Made by a program: the position numbers and the translations under genes. Below, piece by piece: positions 20,884 through 29,088 of a stretch of 64,000 nucleotides of DNA. The notes beneath the pieces are model-generated. The model did not search any database. It saw only the letters and a program-made list of their open reading frames with translations, and was not told the origin of the DNA. Within the stretch, counting starts at the first letter, position 1; each line of letters starts with the position of its first letter. The DNA comes from Aquamicrobium sp. (GTDB lineage: Bacteria; Pseudomonadota; Alphaproteobacteria; Rhizobiales; Rhizobiaceae), in the NCBI GenBank assembly GCA_019739225.1, contig JAHHDT010000005.1:868001-932000 (forward strand), in the 5' to 3' direction.

Positions 20884-21701
20884 TGCCCGTGAAAGTGGAG
20901 ACCTACGATCGCGTTGAAGAGGCCGCGCGCGCCCTGTCGGCAAGCCGCTCCGCGCGTTTTCTGGGCGGCGGCACGCTTGTCATGCGGGCTGTGAATGCCG
21001 GCGACCAGTCATTCGATACGATCATACGACTGCGCGATCCGGATTTTCGGACGATCAGGATGCAGGGCGACGGTCTCGTCATCGGCGCCGGCGTCACTAT
21101 GGCCGCGCTCGTCGCCAATCGCGATGCGGTATTCCTTGCTCCCGTAGCGCGGGTGATCGGCGGTCCGGCCATCCGCAACATGGCGACCGTTGGCGGCAAC
21201 CTGTTTGCCAGCGGCAATTACGGCGATCTCGCCGTGGCGCTGCTGGCGCTGGGCGCCACGGTGCAACTCGCCGGCAGCGGCAGCCGCAGCATGCCGATCG
21301 ACGAGTTCCTGCGCGACCGCGACCGCCATGCGACCTCGCTGGTCCAGTCGGTCACGGTGCCACGGCCGCGCGACCCCGCCACATTTCGCTTCACCAAGGT
21401 CAGTCGCGTGAAGCCGAAGGGTGTGTCGCTGATGTCGATCGCGGCACTCCTGCCGCAGTCGGGCGGGCGCGTGCAGGGCGCGCGCGTCGCCTATGGCGCA
21501 ATGGGGCCGATGCCCCTGCGCGCGATCGCGGTCGAACGCGCGCTTGAAGGACAGGCGCTCGATGCCGCTGCCATCGATCGGGCGGCCGCGCTGGCGGTCG
21601 AGGGCATTGCGCCGCCGACCGACGCGCTCGCCTCGTCCTGGTATCGGGCGGAGGTGGCCGGTGTGCATCTGAAACGGCTCCTGGCCGGGGAACGGAGATA
21701 G
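20883..21701 (+). CDS. Molybdenum hydroxylase FAD-binding subunit (CoxM/NdhF-like)
   Basis: This 272-residue medium subunit passes electrons from the iron-sulfur subunit to the acceptor through FAD. FAD-contact segments are visible: SARFLGGGTLVMRAVNAG near the N-terminus and GGPAIRNMATVGGNLFASGNYGD in the middle. The C-terminal CO-dehydrogenase-flavoprotein domain is present but short. The gene sits in the order medium, small, large-N, large-C, which is typical of the xanthine-dehydrogenase/CO-dehydrogenase family. It is translationally coupled to the upstream SRPBCC gene and followed by the small-subunit gene after 2 bases. Confidence 0.9.
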   Translation: MPVKVETYDRVEEAARALSASRSARFLGGGTLVMRAVNAGDQSFDTIIRLRDPDFRTIRMQGDGLVIGAGVTMAALVANRDAVFLAPVARVIGGPAIRNMATVGGNLFASGNYGDLAVALLALGATVQLAGSGSRSMPIDEFLRDRDRHATSLVQSVTVPRPRDPATFRFTKVSRVKPKGVSLMSIAALLPQSGGRVQGARVAYGAMGPMPLRAIAVERALEGQALDAAAIDRAAALAVEGIAPPTDALASSWYRAEVAGVHLKRLLAGERR

Positions 21702-21703
21702 GC

Positions 21704-22189
21704 ATGGCGAAGAAACCGGTCCAGTTTCGTCTAAACGGCTCGGAAAAGGCGGTGTTCGTCGACGAGGGGCAGAACCTCCTCGATGTGCTGCGTCGCGGCG
21801 TCGGCGACCTGACGCCGAAATATGGCTGCGGGCAGGGAACCTGCGGCACCTGCACGGTGCTGATCGATGGCGAGCCGCATCTGTCATGCCTGACGCTCGC
21901 CGAAACCATCGACGGCCGGCAGGTCTCCACCACCGCCGGGCTTGCGCGCGGCAGCGAGCTTCATCCGCTGCAGGCCGCCTTCATGGATGGGTTCGCCGCC
22001 CAATGCGGCTACTGCACGCCGGGCATGCTGATGGCCGCGAGCGCACTGCTGGAGCGTAACCCGGACCCTTCACGTGAGGACATCGTGGAAGCCATCTCCG
22101 GCAATATCTGCCGCTGCACCGGCTACGAGCCGATCATCAACGCGATCCTTGCCGCGGCGAAGGCCGGCGGTGCACGGCGCTACGGGTAG
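21704..22189 (+). CDS. Molybdenum hydroxylase [2Fe-2S] subunit (CoxS/NdhS-like)
   Basis: This 161-residue small subunit has two [2Fe-2S] clusters. The plant-ferredoxin cluster ligands are in KYGCGQGTCGTCTVLIDG plus the later LSCLTLA. The helical-domain cluster ligands are in QCGYCTPGML and GNICRCTGYEPI. All eight Cys are present. It carries electrons from the molybdenum centre to FAD. It lies 2 bases after the FAD-subunit gene and 8 bases before the large-subunit gene. Confidence 0.93.
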   Translation: MAKKPVQFRLNGSEKAVFVDEGQNLLDVLRRGVGDLTPKYGCGQGTCGTCTVLIDGEPHLSCLTLAETIDGRQVSTTAGLARGSELHPLQAAFMDGFAAQCGYCTPGMLMAASALLERNPDPSREDIVEAISGNICRCTGYEPIINAILAAAKAGGARRYG

Positions 22190-22197
22190 GTGAGCCA

Positions 22198-23850
22198 ATG
22201 AGCATTGAGTTCCGCAAGGAATATTTCGCCGACGAGCGCGACGACAACCTGAACGAGGTCGGCAAGCCGACCCAGCGCCAGGATGCGCTTGGCCATGTCA
22301 CCGGCAGGTCGCCTTATTTCGACGATCATCTCTTCGACGGACTGCTTCACATCCGCTGCGTGAGAAGCCCGCACCATCACGCGCGCATCCGGCGCATCGA
22401 CACCAGCGAAGCCGAGCGCATGCCGGGCGTGGTGAGGATCATCACCGGCAAGGACGTGCCGCATAACCTCAATACGCTGCTGTCGCTGCTCGACTTCGGC
22501 CTCGATGACGAGCCGCTGCTTTCTGACAAGAAGGTCGCCTACAAGGGCGAGCCGGTAGCGGCGGTGGTCGCCGAGACCGAGCGGGCGGCGCGGGATGCTG
22601 TAGCGAAGGTGCGGGTCGACTGGGAGGAGCTTCCTGCCGTCTTCGACGTGGAGGACGCAGTCAAGCCGGGCGCGCCGGTGGTCAACGAGGTCTACCCGAA
22701 GAACCTCTTCGTCTATCACGGCCGGTACGACCACCAGAAGCTGCGCTACGGCGACGTGGAAGCCGGTTTCCGTCAGGCGGACCGCATCATCGAAGGGCGA
22801 TACCAGATGTCGCCGATCGAGCAGGCGCCGACGGAGACCTGCGGCGCAATCGCTGCCCCCGAGACCAACGACCGCTACGTCGTCTACACGTCCACGCAGG
22901 CGCTGTTCTTCTCGCTCGACACCACGTCGAAGCTGCTCAAGACGCCGTCGAACCGGCTGCATTTCATCGGCGGCACCGTGGGCGGCGGCTTCGGCGGCAA
23001 GGTCGATTCCCTGCACGAGCCGATGGCGGTGCTGGGCACCATGCTGACCGGGCGGCCATGCAAATACATCTTCGACCGTGAGGAGGAGATGCAGGTGGGC
23101 GCGCCGCGCGGCGCGGAACGCTGGTACCTGAAGGACGGTGTGATGAATGACGGGCGCATCGTCGCCCGCAAGTTCGTCGGCTATTTCGACAGTGGTGCCT
23201 ACACGCGGCTTTCCAGCTACGCCATCATCAAGGGCGTCGGCCACCTGCCGGGGCCGTACACCATCCCCAACGTCTATGCCGACGTCTATTGCGTCTTCAC
23301 CAACCGGACGCCCGCGACCGCCATGCGCGGCTTCGGTATCACCGGTGTCGATTTCGCCATCGAAGCGCATATGGACAAGGTGGCGCACGAGGTCGGCCTG
23401 GACCCGATCGAACTGCGCATCCTCAACGCCTATCGCGACGGCGACATGAAGGCGCATCGCCGTCTCGCCAAGAACACGGCGCTGATCGAGTGCTGTCAGG
23501 TGGCCGCCGAAAAGGCCAAGTGGCCGCTCAGCCAGGCGGCCAGCCAGGCATCGTCTTTGCGCGATGGCGGCGGCGAGCGCGGCCGGCTGCCCGCCCACAC
23601 GGCGACCGACCAGAACGGCCTCGTCTCCGGGTTCACCGCGCAGAGTTACGCCAAGAAGTCCAGGGCTACGCAGCCATCCGCGACGCCGCCGCCCCAGATG
23701 GCGCGGCACGAAAGTGCGCCGGTGACGCCGCGTGTCGAACAGCCCCGGCCGCAGCCTGTGCAACCCGCCTCTGCACCGCCCCCGCCACCGGCCGCAACCG
23801 AACAACGGCACACGCGGTTTTCCTCCATCTCCGGCCTCAGGAGGCGATGA
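22198..23850 (+). CDS. Molybdenum hydroxylase large subunit, N-terminal polypeptide
   Basis: This 550-residue protein is equivalent to the first half of a xanthine-dehydrogenase-type large subunit. The a/b hammerhead domain occupies about residues 25-135 (VGKPTQRQDALGHVTGRSPYFDD). The first Mo-cofactor domain follows, with GGTVGGGFGGKVDSLHEPMAV near 262 and the active-site Arg loop TPATAMRGFGITG near 375. The loop is not AYxCSFR, so this is not form I CO dehydrogenase. After about residue 440 the fold stops, and a Ser/Pro/Gln-rich tail of about 110 residues ends RRR. The second half of the subunit is a separate gene starting 1 base after this stop. The same split is known in nicotinate dehydrogenase NdhL/NdhM of Eubacterium. 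Confidence 0.87.
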   Translation: MSIEFRKEYFADERDDNLNEVGKPTQRQDALGHVTGRSPYFDDHLFDGLLHIRCVRSPHHHARIRRIDTSEAERMPGVVRIITGKDVPHNLNTLLSLLDFGLDDEPLLSDKKVAYKGEPVAAVVAETERAARDAVAKVRVDWEELPAVFDVEDAVKPGAPVVNEVYPKNLFVYHGRYDHQKLRYGDVEAGFRQADRIIEGRYQMSPIEQAPTETCGAIAAPETNDRYVVYTSTQALFFSLDTTSKLLKTPSNRLHFIGGTVGGGFGGKVDSLHEPMAVLGTMLTGRPCKYIFDREEEMQVGAPRGAERWYLKDGVMNDGRIVARKFVGYFDSGAYTRLSSYAIIKGVGHLPGPYTIPNVYADVYCVFTNRTPATAMRGFGITGVDFAIEAHMDKVAHEVGLDPIELRILNAYRDGDMKAHRRLAKNTALIECCQVAAEKAKWPLSQAASQASSLRDGGGERGRLPAHTATDQNGLVSGFTAQSYAKKSRATQPSATPPPQMARHESAPVTPRVEQPRPQPVQPASAPPPPPAATEQRHTRFSSISGLRRR

Positions 23851-23851
23851 C

Positions 23852-24877
23852 ATGGCGATCCATCGTGGACGTGGCTTTGCCTCGATCAACTATCCCATCG
23901 GCATGAATCTCGGCGGTGACCCTTCTCAGGCTCTCGTGCACTCCAATCCCGGCGGCAAGTTCATGGTGGCGCTGTCCTCCATCGATCTCGGCCAGGGCAT
24001 GAAATCGGTGACACGCCAGATCGCCGCCGAAACGCTCGGCGTGCCGGTCGAGGACGTCTATGTGGATACGGCTGACTCCGATACCGGCCCGCACTGCATG
24101 GGCTCTTTCGCCTCGCGCGGCACGCACCGCGTCGGCAATGCCGTCATTCAGGCCGCTCAGGAAGCGCGCTCGGTCATGCTGGAAGCGGCGGCCGAGGAAC
24201 TGGAGGTCGACCCCGCCGATCTCGTCACCGACGGCAAGGGCAACATTCACGTCAAGGGCGCGCCCTCGAAATCGATCACCACGGCGGAAGCCTGCGGGGC
24301 GGCGCAGTTCAAGCAGGGTCGCACCGTTTCGGGGCGCGGCATCTTCCTGATCCCGCTGTCGGAGGTGGATGCGGATACCGGCGAGATGACGCCGGTGTCC
24401 TGTTTCGCCCATGCCGCTCTGATCGTCGACGTCGATGTCGACGACGAGACCGGCGAAATTGATGTCATCCAGATGAACAGCGCCTACGAGCTCGGGCGAG
24501 CGCTGAACCCGCGCCTTGTCGAGCAGCAGCTCGTGGGCGGCGCCTGGATGGGTATGAGCCATGCCGCGTGGGAGACGACGGAACCCTACTATCCGGAACG
24601 CAGCCACGGTCCGCTCGACTTCAACACCTATCTGATGCCCGGGCCCGGTGACATCGCCCCGCATAACATCGCGATCCTCGAGCGTCCCGCGCCGGATGGC
24701 CCCTTTGGCGGCAAGGGGCCGGGCGAAATGTGCGCCAATCCGGTGCTGCCGGCGATGGTCAATGCCGTTTTCAACGCCGTCGGGGTCCGCATCGACGAAT
24801 TGCCGATCACGCCGGAAAAGGTGCTGCGCGGCATCCGCGCCAACGGCGGTGCGCAGCCGCAGGGCCGGCGGGGTTGA
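23852..24877 (+). CDS. Molybdenum hydroxylase large subunit, C-terminal polypeptide
   Basis: This 341-residue protein is equivalent to the second Mo-cofactor domain of the large subunit. It begins at the point where a fused subunit would continue (MAIHRGRGFASINYPIGMN). It has SSIDLGQGMKSVTRQIAAETLG, FASRGTHRVGNAVIQAAQEA, and the catalytic-Glu motif GGKGPGEMCANPVLPAMVNA near residue 290. The ATG at 23852 has its own site, CAGGAGGCGATGAC, so this is a designed separate gene and not a frameshift product. The ORF track start at 23732 lies inside the upstream gene. The active site therefore forms between two chains, Arg loop on one and Glu on the other. Confidence 0.88.
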   Translation: MAIHRGRGFASINYPIGMNLGGDPSQALVHSNPGGKFMVALSSIDLGQGMKSVTRQIAAETLGVPVEDVYVDTADSDTGPHCMGSFASRGTHRVGNAVIQAAQEARSVMLEAAAEELEVDPADLVTDGKGNIHVKGAPSKSITTAEACGAAQFKQGRTVSGRGIFLIPLSEVDADTGEMTPVSCFAHAALIVDVDVDDETGEIDVIQMNSAYELGRALNPRLVEQQLVGGAWMGMSHAAWETTEPYYPERSHGPLDFNTYLMPGPGDIAPHNIAILERPAPDGPFGGKGPGEMCANPVLPAMVNAVFNAVGVRIDELPITPEKVLRGIRANGGAQPQGRRG

Positions 24878-24900
24878 GGGGCTTCTAGGATGCAGGTGCT

Positions 24901-25082
24901 CTACGTTGCCCCCCTCTGTCCTGTCGGACATCTCCCCCACGAGGGGGGAGATAGGCAGCTTCGCGCTCATCGTCCTTTCTGCAACGCCCAGGTTGATGAT
25001 TTGCGAAAGTCGGGCGGCCGGCTGATCTCCCCCCTTGTGGGGGAGATGTCCGGCAGGACAGAGGGGGGTGCGAAGGAACGCG
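24901..25082. repeat. Intergenic palindromic element, copy 2 (rhizobial type)
   Basis: Inverted arms run CCCCCTCTGTCCTGTCGGACATCTCCCCCACGAGGGGGGAGAT (about 24909-24952) and the mirror at about 25024-25069. It has the same family, flanks and spacing as the element at 20211. Where the two copies differ in the left arm (GGCCTGCCGGCC versus GTCCTGTCGGAC), the right arm carries the matching change, so pairing is conserved. It lies between the hydroxylase and the MoxR gene. Confidence 0.87.
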
Positions 25083-25104
25083 ACGGTGGCCAGCGGGGTG
25101 CCCC

Positions 25105-25986
25105 ATGCCGATAAGGCGCTCCATCGTCGGCATAGACAGCCCTGATCGCCTCGCAACCTCGCTGCGCGATGCGCAATATCTGGCCGATGACAGCCTTGCG
25201 ACGGCGGCATATCTCGCGCTGGCGCTCGGCAAGCCGCTGCTGCTCGAAGGCGCGCCGGGCGTCGGCAAGACCGAGGGTGCAAAGGCCATCGCCTCCGTGC
25301 TTGGACGCCAGCTCGTGCGCCTGCAATGTTATGAGGGAATCGATTCCGCCCACGCGCTCTATGAATGGAACTATCCGCGCCAGATGCTGGCGATCCGCCA
25401 GGCGCGGGAGGAATTCGTCAACATCTACGCCGACGATTTCCTCATCGCGCGGCCCATGCTGGAGGCGCTGCGCCATCCGCGCGATACGGTGCTGCTGATT
25501 GACGAGATCGATCGTGCCGACCACGAGTTCGAAGCGTTCCTGCTGGAGTTCCTGTCCGACTTCTCGATCTCGATCCCCGAACGCGGCACGATCCGCGCGC
25601 AGGAGCATCCCGTTGTGGTGCTCACTTCCAACCGCACGCGCGAGCTTCATGAGGCCTTGCGGCGGCGCTGCGTCTATCACTGGATCGATTATCCCCATCC
25701 GACGCGCGAGGCGGAGATCGTGATGATGCGCGCCAGCCAGGTGGCGCACGACACGGCATATCGCGTGGTCGTGGCGGTCGGTGCGCTGCGTGCCGAGCCG
25801 CTTGCGAAGCCTCCCGGCGTTGCGGAAACCGTGGAGTGGGCGGAAGCAGCGACCTTGCTGCACGAGCAGGGCGCTGCGTGGCCGGCAGCGTTCCGGCGGG
25901 CTATCGGCGTTGCGCTGAAGGATCAGGACGACCTCATGTTCCTCGAACCCCGCCTCGACGATATGCTGCGGGAGGCCGCAGCGTGA
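25105..25986 (+). CDS. MoxR-family AAA+ ATPase (CoxD-like)
   Basis: This 293-residue AAA+ chaperone ATPase has Walker A LLEGAPGVGKTEGAKA near residue 46, Walker B TVLLIDEIDRADHEFE near 130, sensor 1 VVVLTSNRTRELHEA and an arginine-finger stretch EALRRRCVYHWIDYP. In the cox system, CoxD acts with the VWA protein CoxE to install or reconstruct the molybdenum active site. The neighbouring VWA gene makes the same pairing likely here. It starts with ATG at 25105, after the palindromic element. Confidence 0.9.
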   Translation: MPIRRSIVGIDSPDRLATSLRDAQYLADDSLATAAYLALALGKPLLLEGAPGVGKTEGAKAIASVLGRQLVRLQCYEGIDSAHALYEWNYPRQMLAIRQAREEFVNIYADDFLIARPMLEALRHPRDTVLLIDEIDRADHEFEAFLLEFLSDFSISIPERGTIRAQEHPVVVLTSNRTRELHEALRRRCVYHWIDYPHPTREAEIVMMRASQVAHDTAYRVVVAVGALRAEPLAKPPGVAETVEWAEAATLLHEQGAAWPAAFRRAIGVALKDQDDLMFLEPRLDDMLREAAA

Positions 25987-26018
25987 ACGATTGTTTTCTA
26001 GAGATGCTGGTTGTGGGT

Positions 26019-26154
26019 ACCCCCACCCCTTACCCCTCCCCACAAGGGGGAGGGGAGACATCCACGCTGGCGTTTAATTCGGAAACCTCTGATGACACGC
26101 GCATCGGTTCCAGAATCCCCCTCCCCCTTGTGGGGAGGGGTAAGGGGTGGGGGT
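26019..26154. repeat. Long perfect inverted repeat between the MoxR and VWA genes
   Basis: A 37-bp arm at 26019-26055 (ACCCCCACCCCTTACCCCTC...) has its exact reverse complement at 26118-26154, around a loop of 62 bp. It is a third kind of intergenic palindrome, with the core CCCCACAAGGGGGAGGGG. It is transcribed with the cluster and would form a very stable RNA hairpin between the two maturation genes. Confidence 0.9.
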
Positions 26155-26197
26155 GTGCAACCTCGGTTCGTTGGACGGCTGACTGCGGGGGCGTGGG

Positions 26198-27310
26198 ATG
26201 ATCTCTCCGCTTCCCCGTCCGCTTCTGCCCTTCGTCGAGTTCGCAACCCTGCTGCGAACCAACGGTTTCGCGGTTGCGCCGGAGCAGACGCAGACCTTCG
26301 TCGCCGCGGTGGGACTGCTCGGTCCGCGCTCGATGGAGGACATTTACCGCGCCGCCCTCGCCACAATCGGCCCGTCGCCGGATCGCCGCGATGAGTTCGA
26401 TGCGCTGTTTCGACTGGCCTTCCTCGGACAATCGCTCCCGGCCGCGACCGGCGAGCCGGACGAGGACGAACTGGAGGCCTATGACGATCGCGATGGCGGT
26501 ATGGAGCCGCCTGAAACCGACGAGGCCGAAGAGTCGGGCGGCACGCCGACGGGGGCGGAGCGCTTGTTTAATCGCCGCTTTGCCGAGCTGTCGGAGGCTG
26601 AGGCGCTGCGCCGTTTCCGTCGCCGCGCGCCATCGGAACTGCCGCGCAGGCGCTCGCGAAGGCTTGTCGCGGGTAAGGGGCGCGGTCGTCTCGACATGCG
26701 CGGGGCGCTGCGCGAAGCGGTCGCGCGCGATGGCGAGGTCGTGCATCTGCCGACGCTCGATCGCAGGCAGCGCCGCCGGCGTATCTTGCTGCTGATCGAC
26801 GTGTCCGGATCGATGAAGGACAACACCGACACCTATCTGCGCTTTGCCCATGCTTTGGCGCAGGCGACGGACAGGCTCGAGGTCTTCACGCTCGGAACCC
26901 GTCTCACGCGCATCACGCGGGCGCTCCGTCGGCGCAGCCGCGATCAGGCCCTCGGGCTCGCGTCGACGCTCGTGGCGGATTGGGATGGCGGCACACGGCT
27001 TGGCGATGCCTTGCAGGCATTTCTCGCCGTGCCGCGCTTTTCCGGTTTCTCGCGCGGCGCGCTGGTCGTCATTCTTTCCGACGGATTGGAGCGTGGCGAC
27101 CACACCGCCATGACCGATGCCATGCAACGCCTGGCGCGGCTTGCATGGCGAATCCTGTGGCTGAATCCGCTTGCCGGCGGTGCGGCCTATACCGCCGAGA
27201 CCGGCGCGCTCAGGTCGGTGCTGCCATTCATCGACCGGCTCGGCGATGGATCGAGCGCGCGCAGCGTCTGCGCAGAGGTGCTCGGCTTCGAACGGAGACT
27301 GTCTGCATGA
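26198..27310 (+). CDS. VWA-domain protein (CoxE-like)
   Basis: This 370-residue protein is the usual partner of CoxD-type ATPases. The N-terminal 170 residues are helical and acidic, then very basic. The C-terminal von Willebrand A domain carries the MIDAS motif LLIDVSGSMKDN near residue 200 and the later DWDGGTRLGDAL and VVILSDGLERGD metal-site loops. Together with the MoxR protein it should act in post-translational maturation of the Mo hydroxylase. Its stop overlaps the start of the following amidohydrolase gene (ATGA), which links maturation and the downstream hydrolases in one transcript. Confidence 0.9.
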   Translation: MISPLPRPLLPFVEFATLLRTNGFAVAPEQTQTFVAAVGLLGPRSMEDIYRAALATIGPSPDRRDEFDALFRLAFLGQSLPAATGEPDEDELEAYDDRDGGMEPPETDEAEESGGTPTGAERLFNRRFAELSEAEALRRFRRRAPSELPRRRSRRLVAGKGRGRLDMRGALREAVARDGEVVHLPTLDRRQRRRRILLLIDVSGSMKDNTDTYLRFAHALAQATDRLEVFTLGTRLTRITRALRRRSRDQALGLASTLVADWDGGTRLGDALQAFLAVPRFSGFSRGALVVILSDGLERGDHTAMTDAMQRLARLAWRILWLNPLAGGAAYTAETGALRSVLPFIDRLGDGSSARSVCAEVLGFERRLSA

Positions 27311-28188
27311 AGATCATCGACGCGCATCACCATATCTGGCGGCAGGCGGATCTGCCCTGGCTTCTCGGCCCGACCCAGCCGCGCATTTTCGGCGCATACG
27401 ACGCGATCAAGCGCGACTACCCGATCGAAGAATATCTGGAGGACATCGCGGGAAGCGGCGTCGAGAAATCCGTCTACGTGCAGGCGAACTGGGCGCCCAA
27501 CTGGGCGGAGGACGAGGTCGCCTGGGTGCAGGAAACGGCAGATAGAACGGGCTGGCCGCATGCGATCGTCGGCTATTGCGACATGACGGTCCCAGACGCA
27601 CGGCCCGCCCTCGACAAGCTTGCGAAATATCCGCTCATGCGCGGCATCCGCCAGCAGTTCCACTGGCACGAGAACGAGCAGTACCGTTTCGCCAGGACGC
27701 CCGACCTATGTCGTGACGCCAACGTGCAGCGCAACGTCGCCTATCTGAGGGATTACGACTGGAGCTTCGACCTGCAGGTCTTCGCCGACCAGATGGACGG
27801 GGCGGCCGAGCTTGCGGAAGCATGCCCCAAGATCACGTTCATCCTCCAGCATGCGGGCATGCTGGAGGACCTTTCCGACGACGGCCGCGCCACGTGGAAG
27901 GCGCAGATGCGCAAGCTTGCGAAGCAGGAGAACGTCGTCTCGAAACTTTCGGCCTTCGGCACCTTCATCCACCAGAACGACACTGCGCACATCGAACGGA
28001 TCCTGCACGACACCGTCGCGATCTTCGGCGCGAAACGCTGCCTCTACGGCTCCAATTTCCCCATCGAGAAACTTTGGACCAGCTACGGGGAACTCATGCG
28101 CGCCTTCCTGAAGGCCGCGAACGACCTCAGCGCGGGACGGCAGAAGGCGATCTTTTACGACACGGCAAAGCGGGCCTACCGGCTTTGA
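27307..28188 (+). CDS. Amidohydrolase-2 family hydrolase (COG3618 lactonase-like)
   Basis: This 293-residue metal-dependent TIM-barrel hydrolase has the N-terminal metal motif IIDAHHHIWRQ, then YVQANWAPNWAEDEVAWVQ, MRGIRQQFHWHE, FILQHAGM (metal His) and the last ligand strand CLYGSNFPIEKLW. This arrangement is typical of the family that includes L-fucono- and L-rhamnono-lactonases. It most likely opens a lactone, lactam or cyclic ester formed by the upstream oxidoreductase. The ORF track's longer version (26980) reads through the VWA gene. The ATG at 27307 overlaps the VWA stop. Confidence 0.83.
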   Translation: MKIIDAHHHIWRQADLPWLLGPTQPRIFGAYDAIKRDYPIEEYLEDIAGSGVEKSVYVQANWAPNWAEDEVAWVQETADRTGWPHAIVGYCDMTVPDARPALDKLAKYPLMRGIRQQFHWHENEQYRFARTPDLCRDANVQRNVAYLRDYDWSFDLQVFADQMDGAAELAEACPKITFILQHAGMLEDLSDDGRATWKAQMRKLAKQENVVSKLSAFGTFIHQNDTAHIERILHDTVAIFGAKRCLYGSNFPIEKLWTSYGELMRAFLKAANDLSAGRQKAIFYDTAKRAYRL

Positions 28189-28215
28189 TCATCAGGCAAT
28201 GGAGGGAGAGGGACC

Positions 28216-29064
28216 ATGGCTCTTGAAATCAAGGTTCTCGACTATGGCGACATCGAGCTCGAATCGAGCTTCCTCGTGCTCGGCCGCAACTGCGGCATCA
28301 GGGCGCGCGTCTACACCTATGGGTTTCTGATCCTCGGCGGGCAGTATCCGATCGTTGTCGACACCGGATTCCGCGACAACGCGATCATGGAAACGCTTGG
28401 CATGCGCGGCCTGCAGTTCCATGAGCAGATGATCGAGAACCAGCTTGCCCGGCACGGGGTGAAGCCCGGCGACGTCCGCTACATCTGCCATACGCATCTG
28501 CACATCGACCACGCCGGCAAGGACGATCATTTCCCGATGAACACGACGGTGGTGATAAACCGCCGTGAGATGGAATGCTCGGTCTCGGGGCTCATGCATC
28601 CGCAATATCCGAAGCCCGACATCATGCATCTCGTCGAACGGCTGCACACGCCCGGCGCGCTACGCTTCGAGGATCTGGAGCTTTCGGGGCCGGTGGAGCT
28701 GATCCCCGGCGTCGTGCTTGAGGCCGCCAACGCCCACACCGAGGGCTCGATGAACGTCCATGTCGAGACCGCCGAGGGCCGCGCCACCATCTGCGGCGAC
28801 GTGATCTACGACATCCAGAACCAGATCGTCGAACCGTTCCACCAGATTCAGGCGAACGAGCCGCAGGTCACCGGCAACCATGCCGGATCGAAACGCTCGG
28901 AAAAGGCCGCGATCAAGAAGCTGCTCAACGGTTCGCGTTTCCTGCTTCCGGTGCACGACAAGCCGGCCAAGGTGGAAAACGGCCAGATCGTCGGCCGGCT
29001 CGACATGGCCGTGCCGGGCCCGGTGAGCCAGACGGTGCACCGCCGCAACTGGTTCCCGGTCTAG
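28216..29064 (+). CDS. MBL-fold metallohydrolase, AttM/AHL-lactonase-like family
   Basis: This 282-residue metallo-beta-lactamase-fold enzyme contains the binuclear zinc motif ICHTHLHIDHAGKDDHF near residue 94. The further ligands lie in NAHTEGSMNVHV and in GDVIYDIQ (bridging Asp). The overall pattern, with YTYGFLILGGQYPIVVDTGFRD at the start, matches the N-acyl-homoserine-lactonase-like family, whose members also cleave gamma-lactones in catabolism. Given its place between two other hydrolases, a pathway lactonase is more likely than quorum quenching; this is inference. The start is ATG with GGAGGGAGAGGGACC upstream. Confidence 0.82.
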   Translation: MALEIKVLDYGDIELESSFLVLGRNCGIRARVYTYGFLILGGQYPIVVDTGFRDNAIMETLGMRGLQFHEQMIENQLARHGVKPGDVRYICHTHLHIDHAGKDDHFPMNTTVVINRREMECSVSGLMHPQYPKPDIMHLVERLHTPGALRFEDLELSGPVELIPGVVLEAANAHTEGSMNVHVETAEGRATICGDVIYDIQNQIVEPFHQIQANEPQVTGNHAGSKRSEKAAIKKLLNGSRFLLPVHDKPAKVENGQIVGRLDMAVPGPVSQTVHRRNWFPV

Positions 29065-29088
29065 GTTCGGCGATACGAGGAGGGGACA

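Noticed and set aside
22180-23889. Long minus-strand ORF of 569 codons (and similar long antisense ORFs such as 13767-16190 and 31084-33804)
   Set aside because: They are shadows of real genes caused by high GC and codon bias; no domain motifs appear and each lies opposite a clear gene.
22198-24877. Frameshift or pseudogene in the molybdenum hydroxylase large subunit
   Set aside because: The first gene ends with an own low-complexity tail and the second has its own ribosome site and ATG at the domain boundary; both chains keep key motifs.
22198-27310. True CO dehydrogenase (coxMSLDEG)
   Set aside because: The active-site loop is AMRGFG, not AYxCSFR; the SRPBCC proteins lack the CoxG membrane helix and the large subunit is split.
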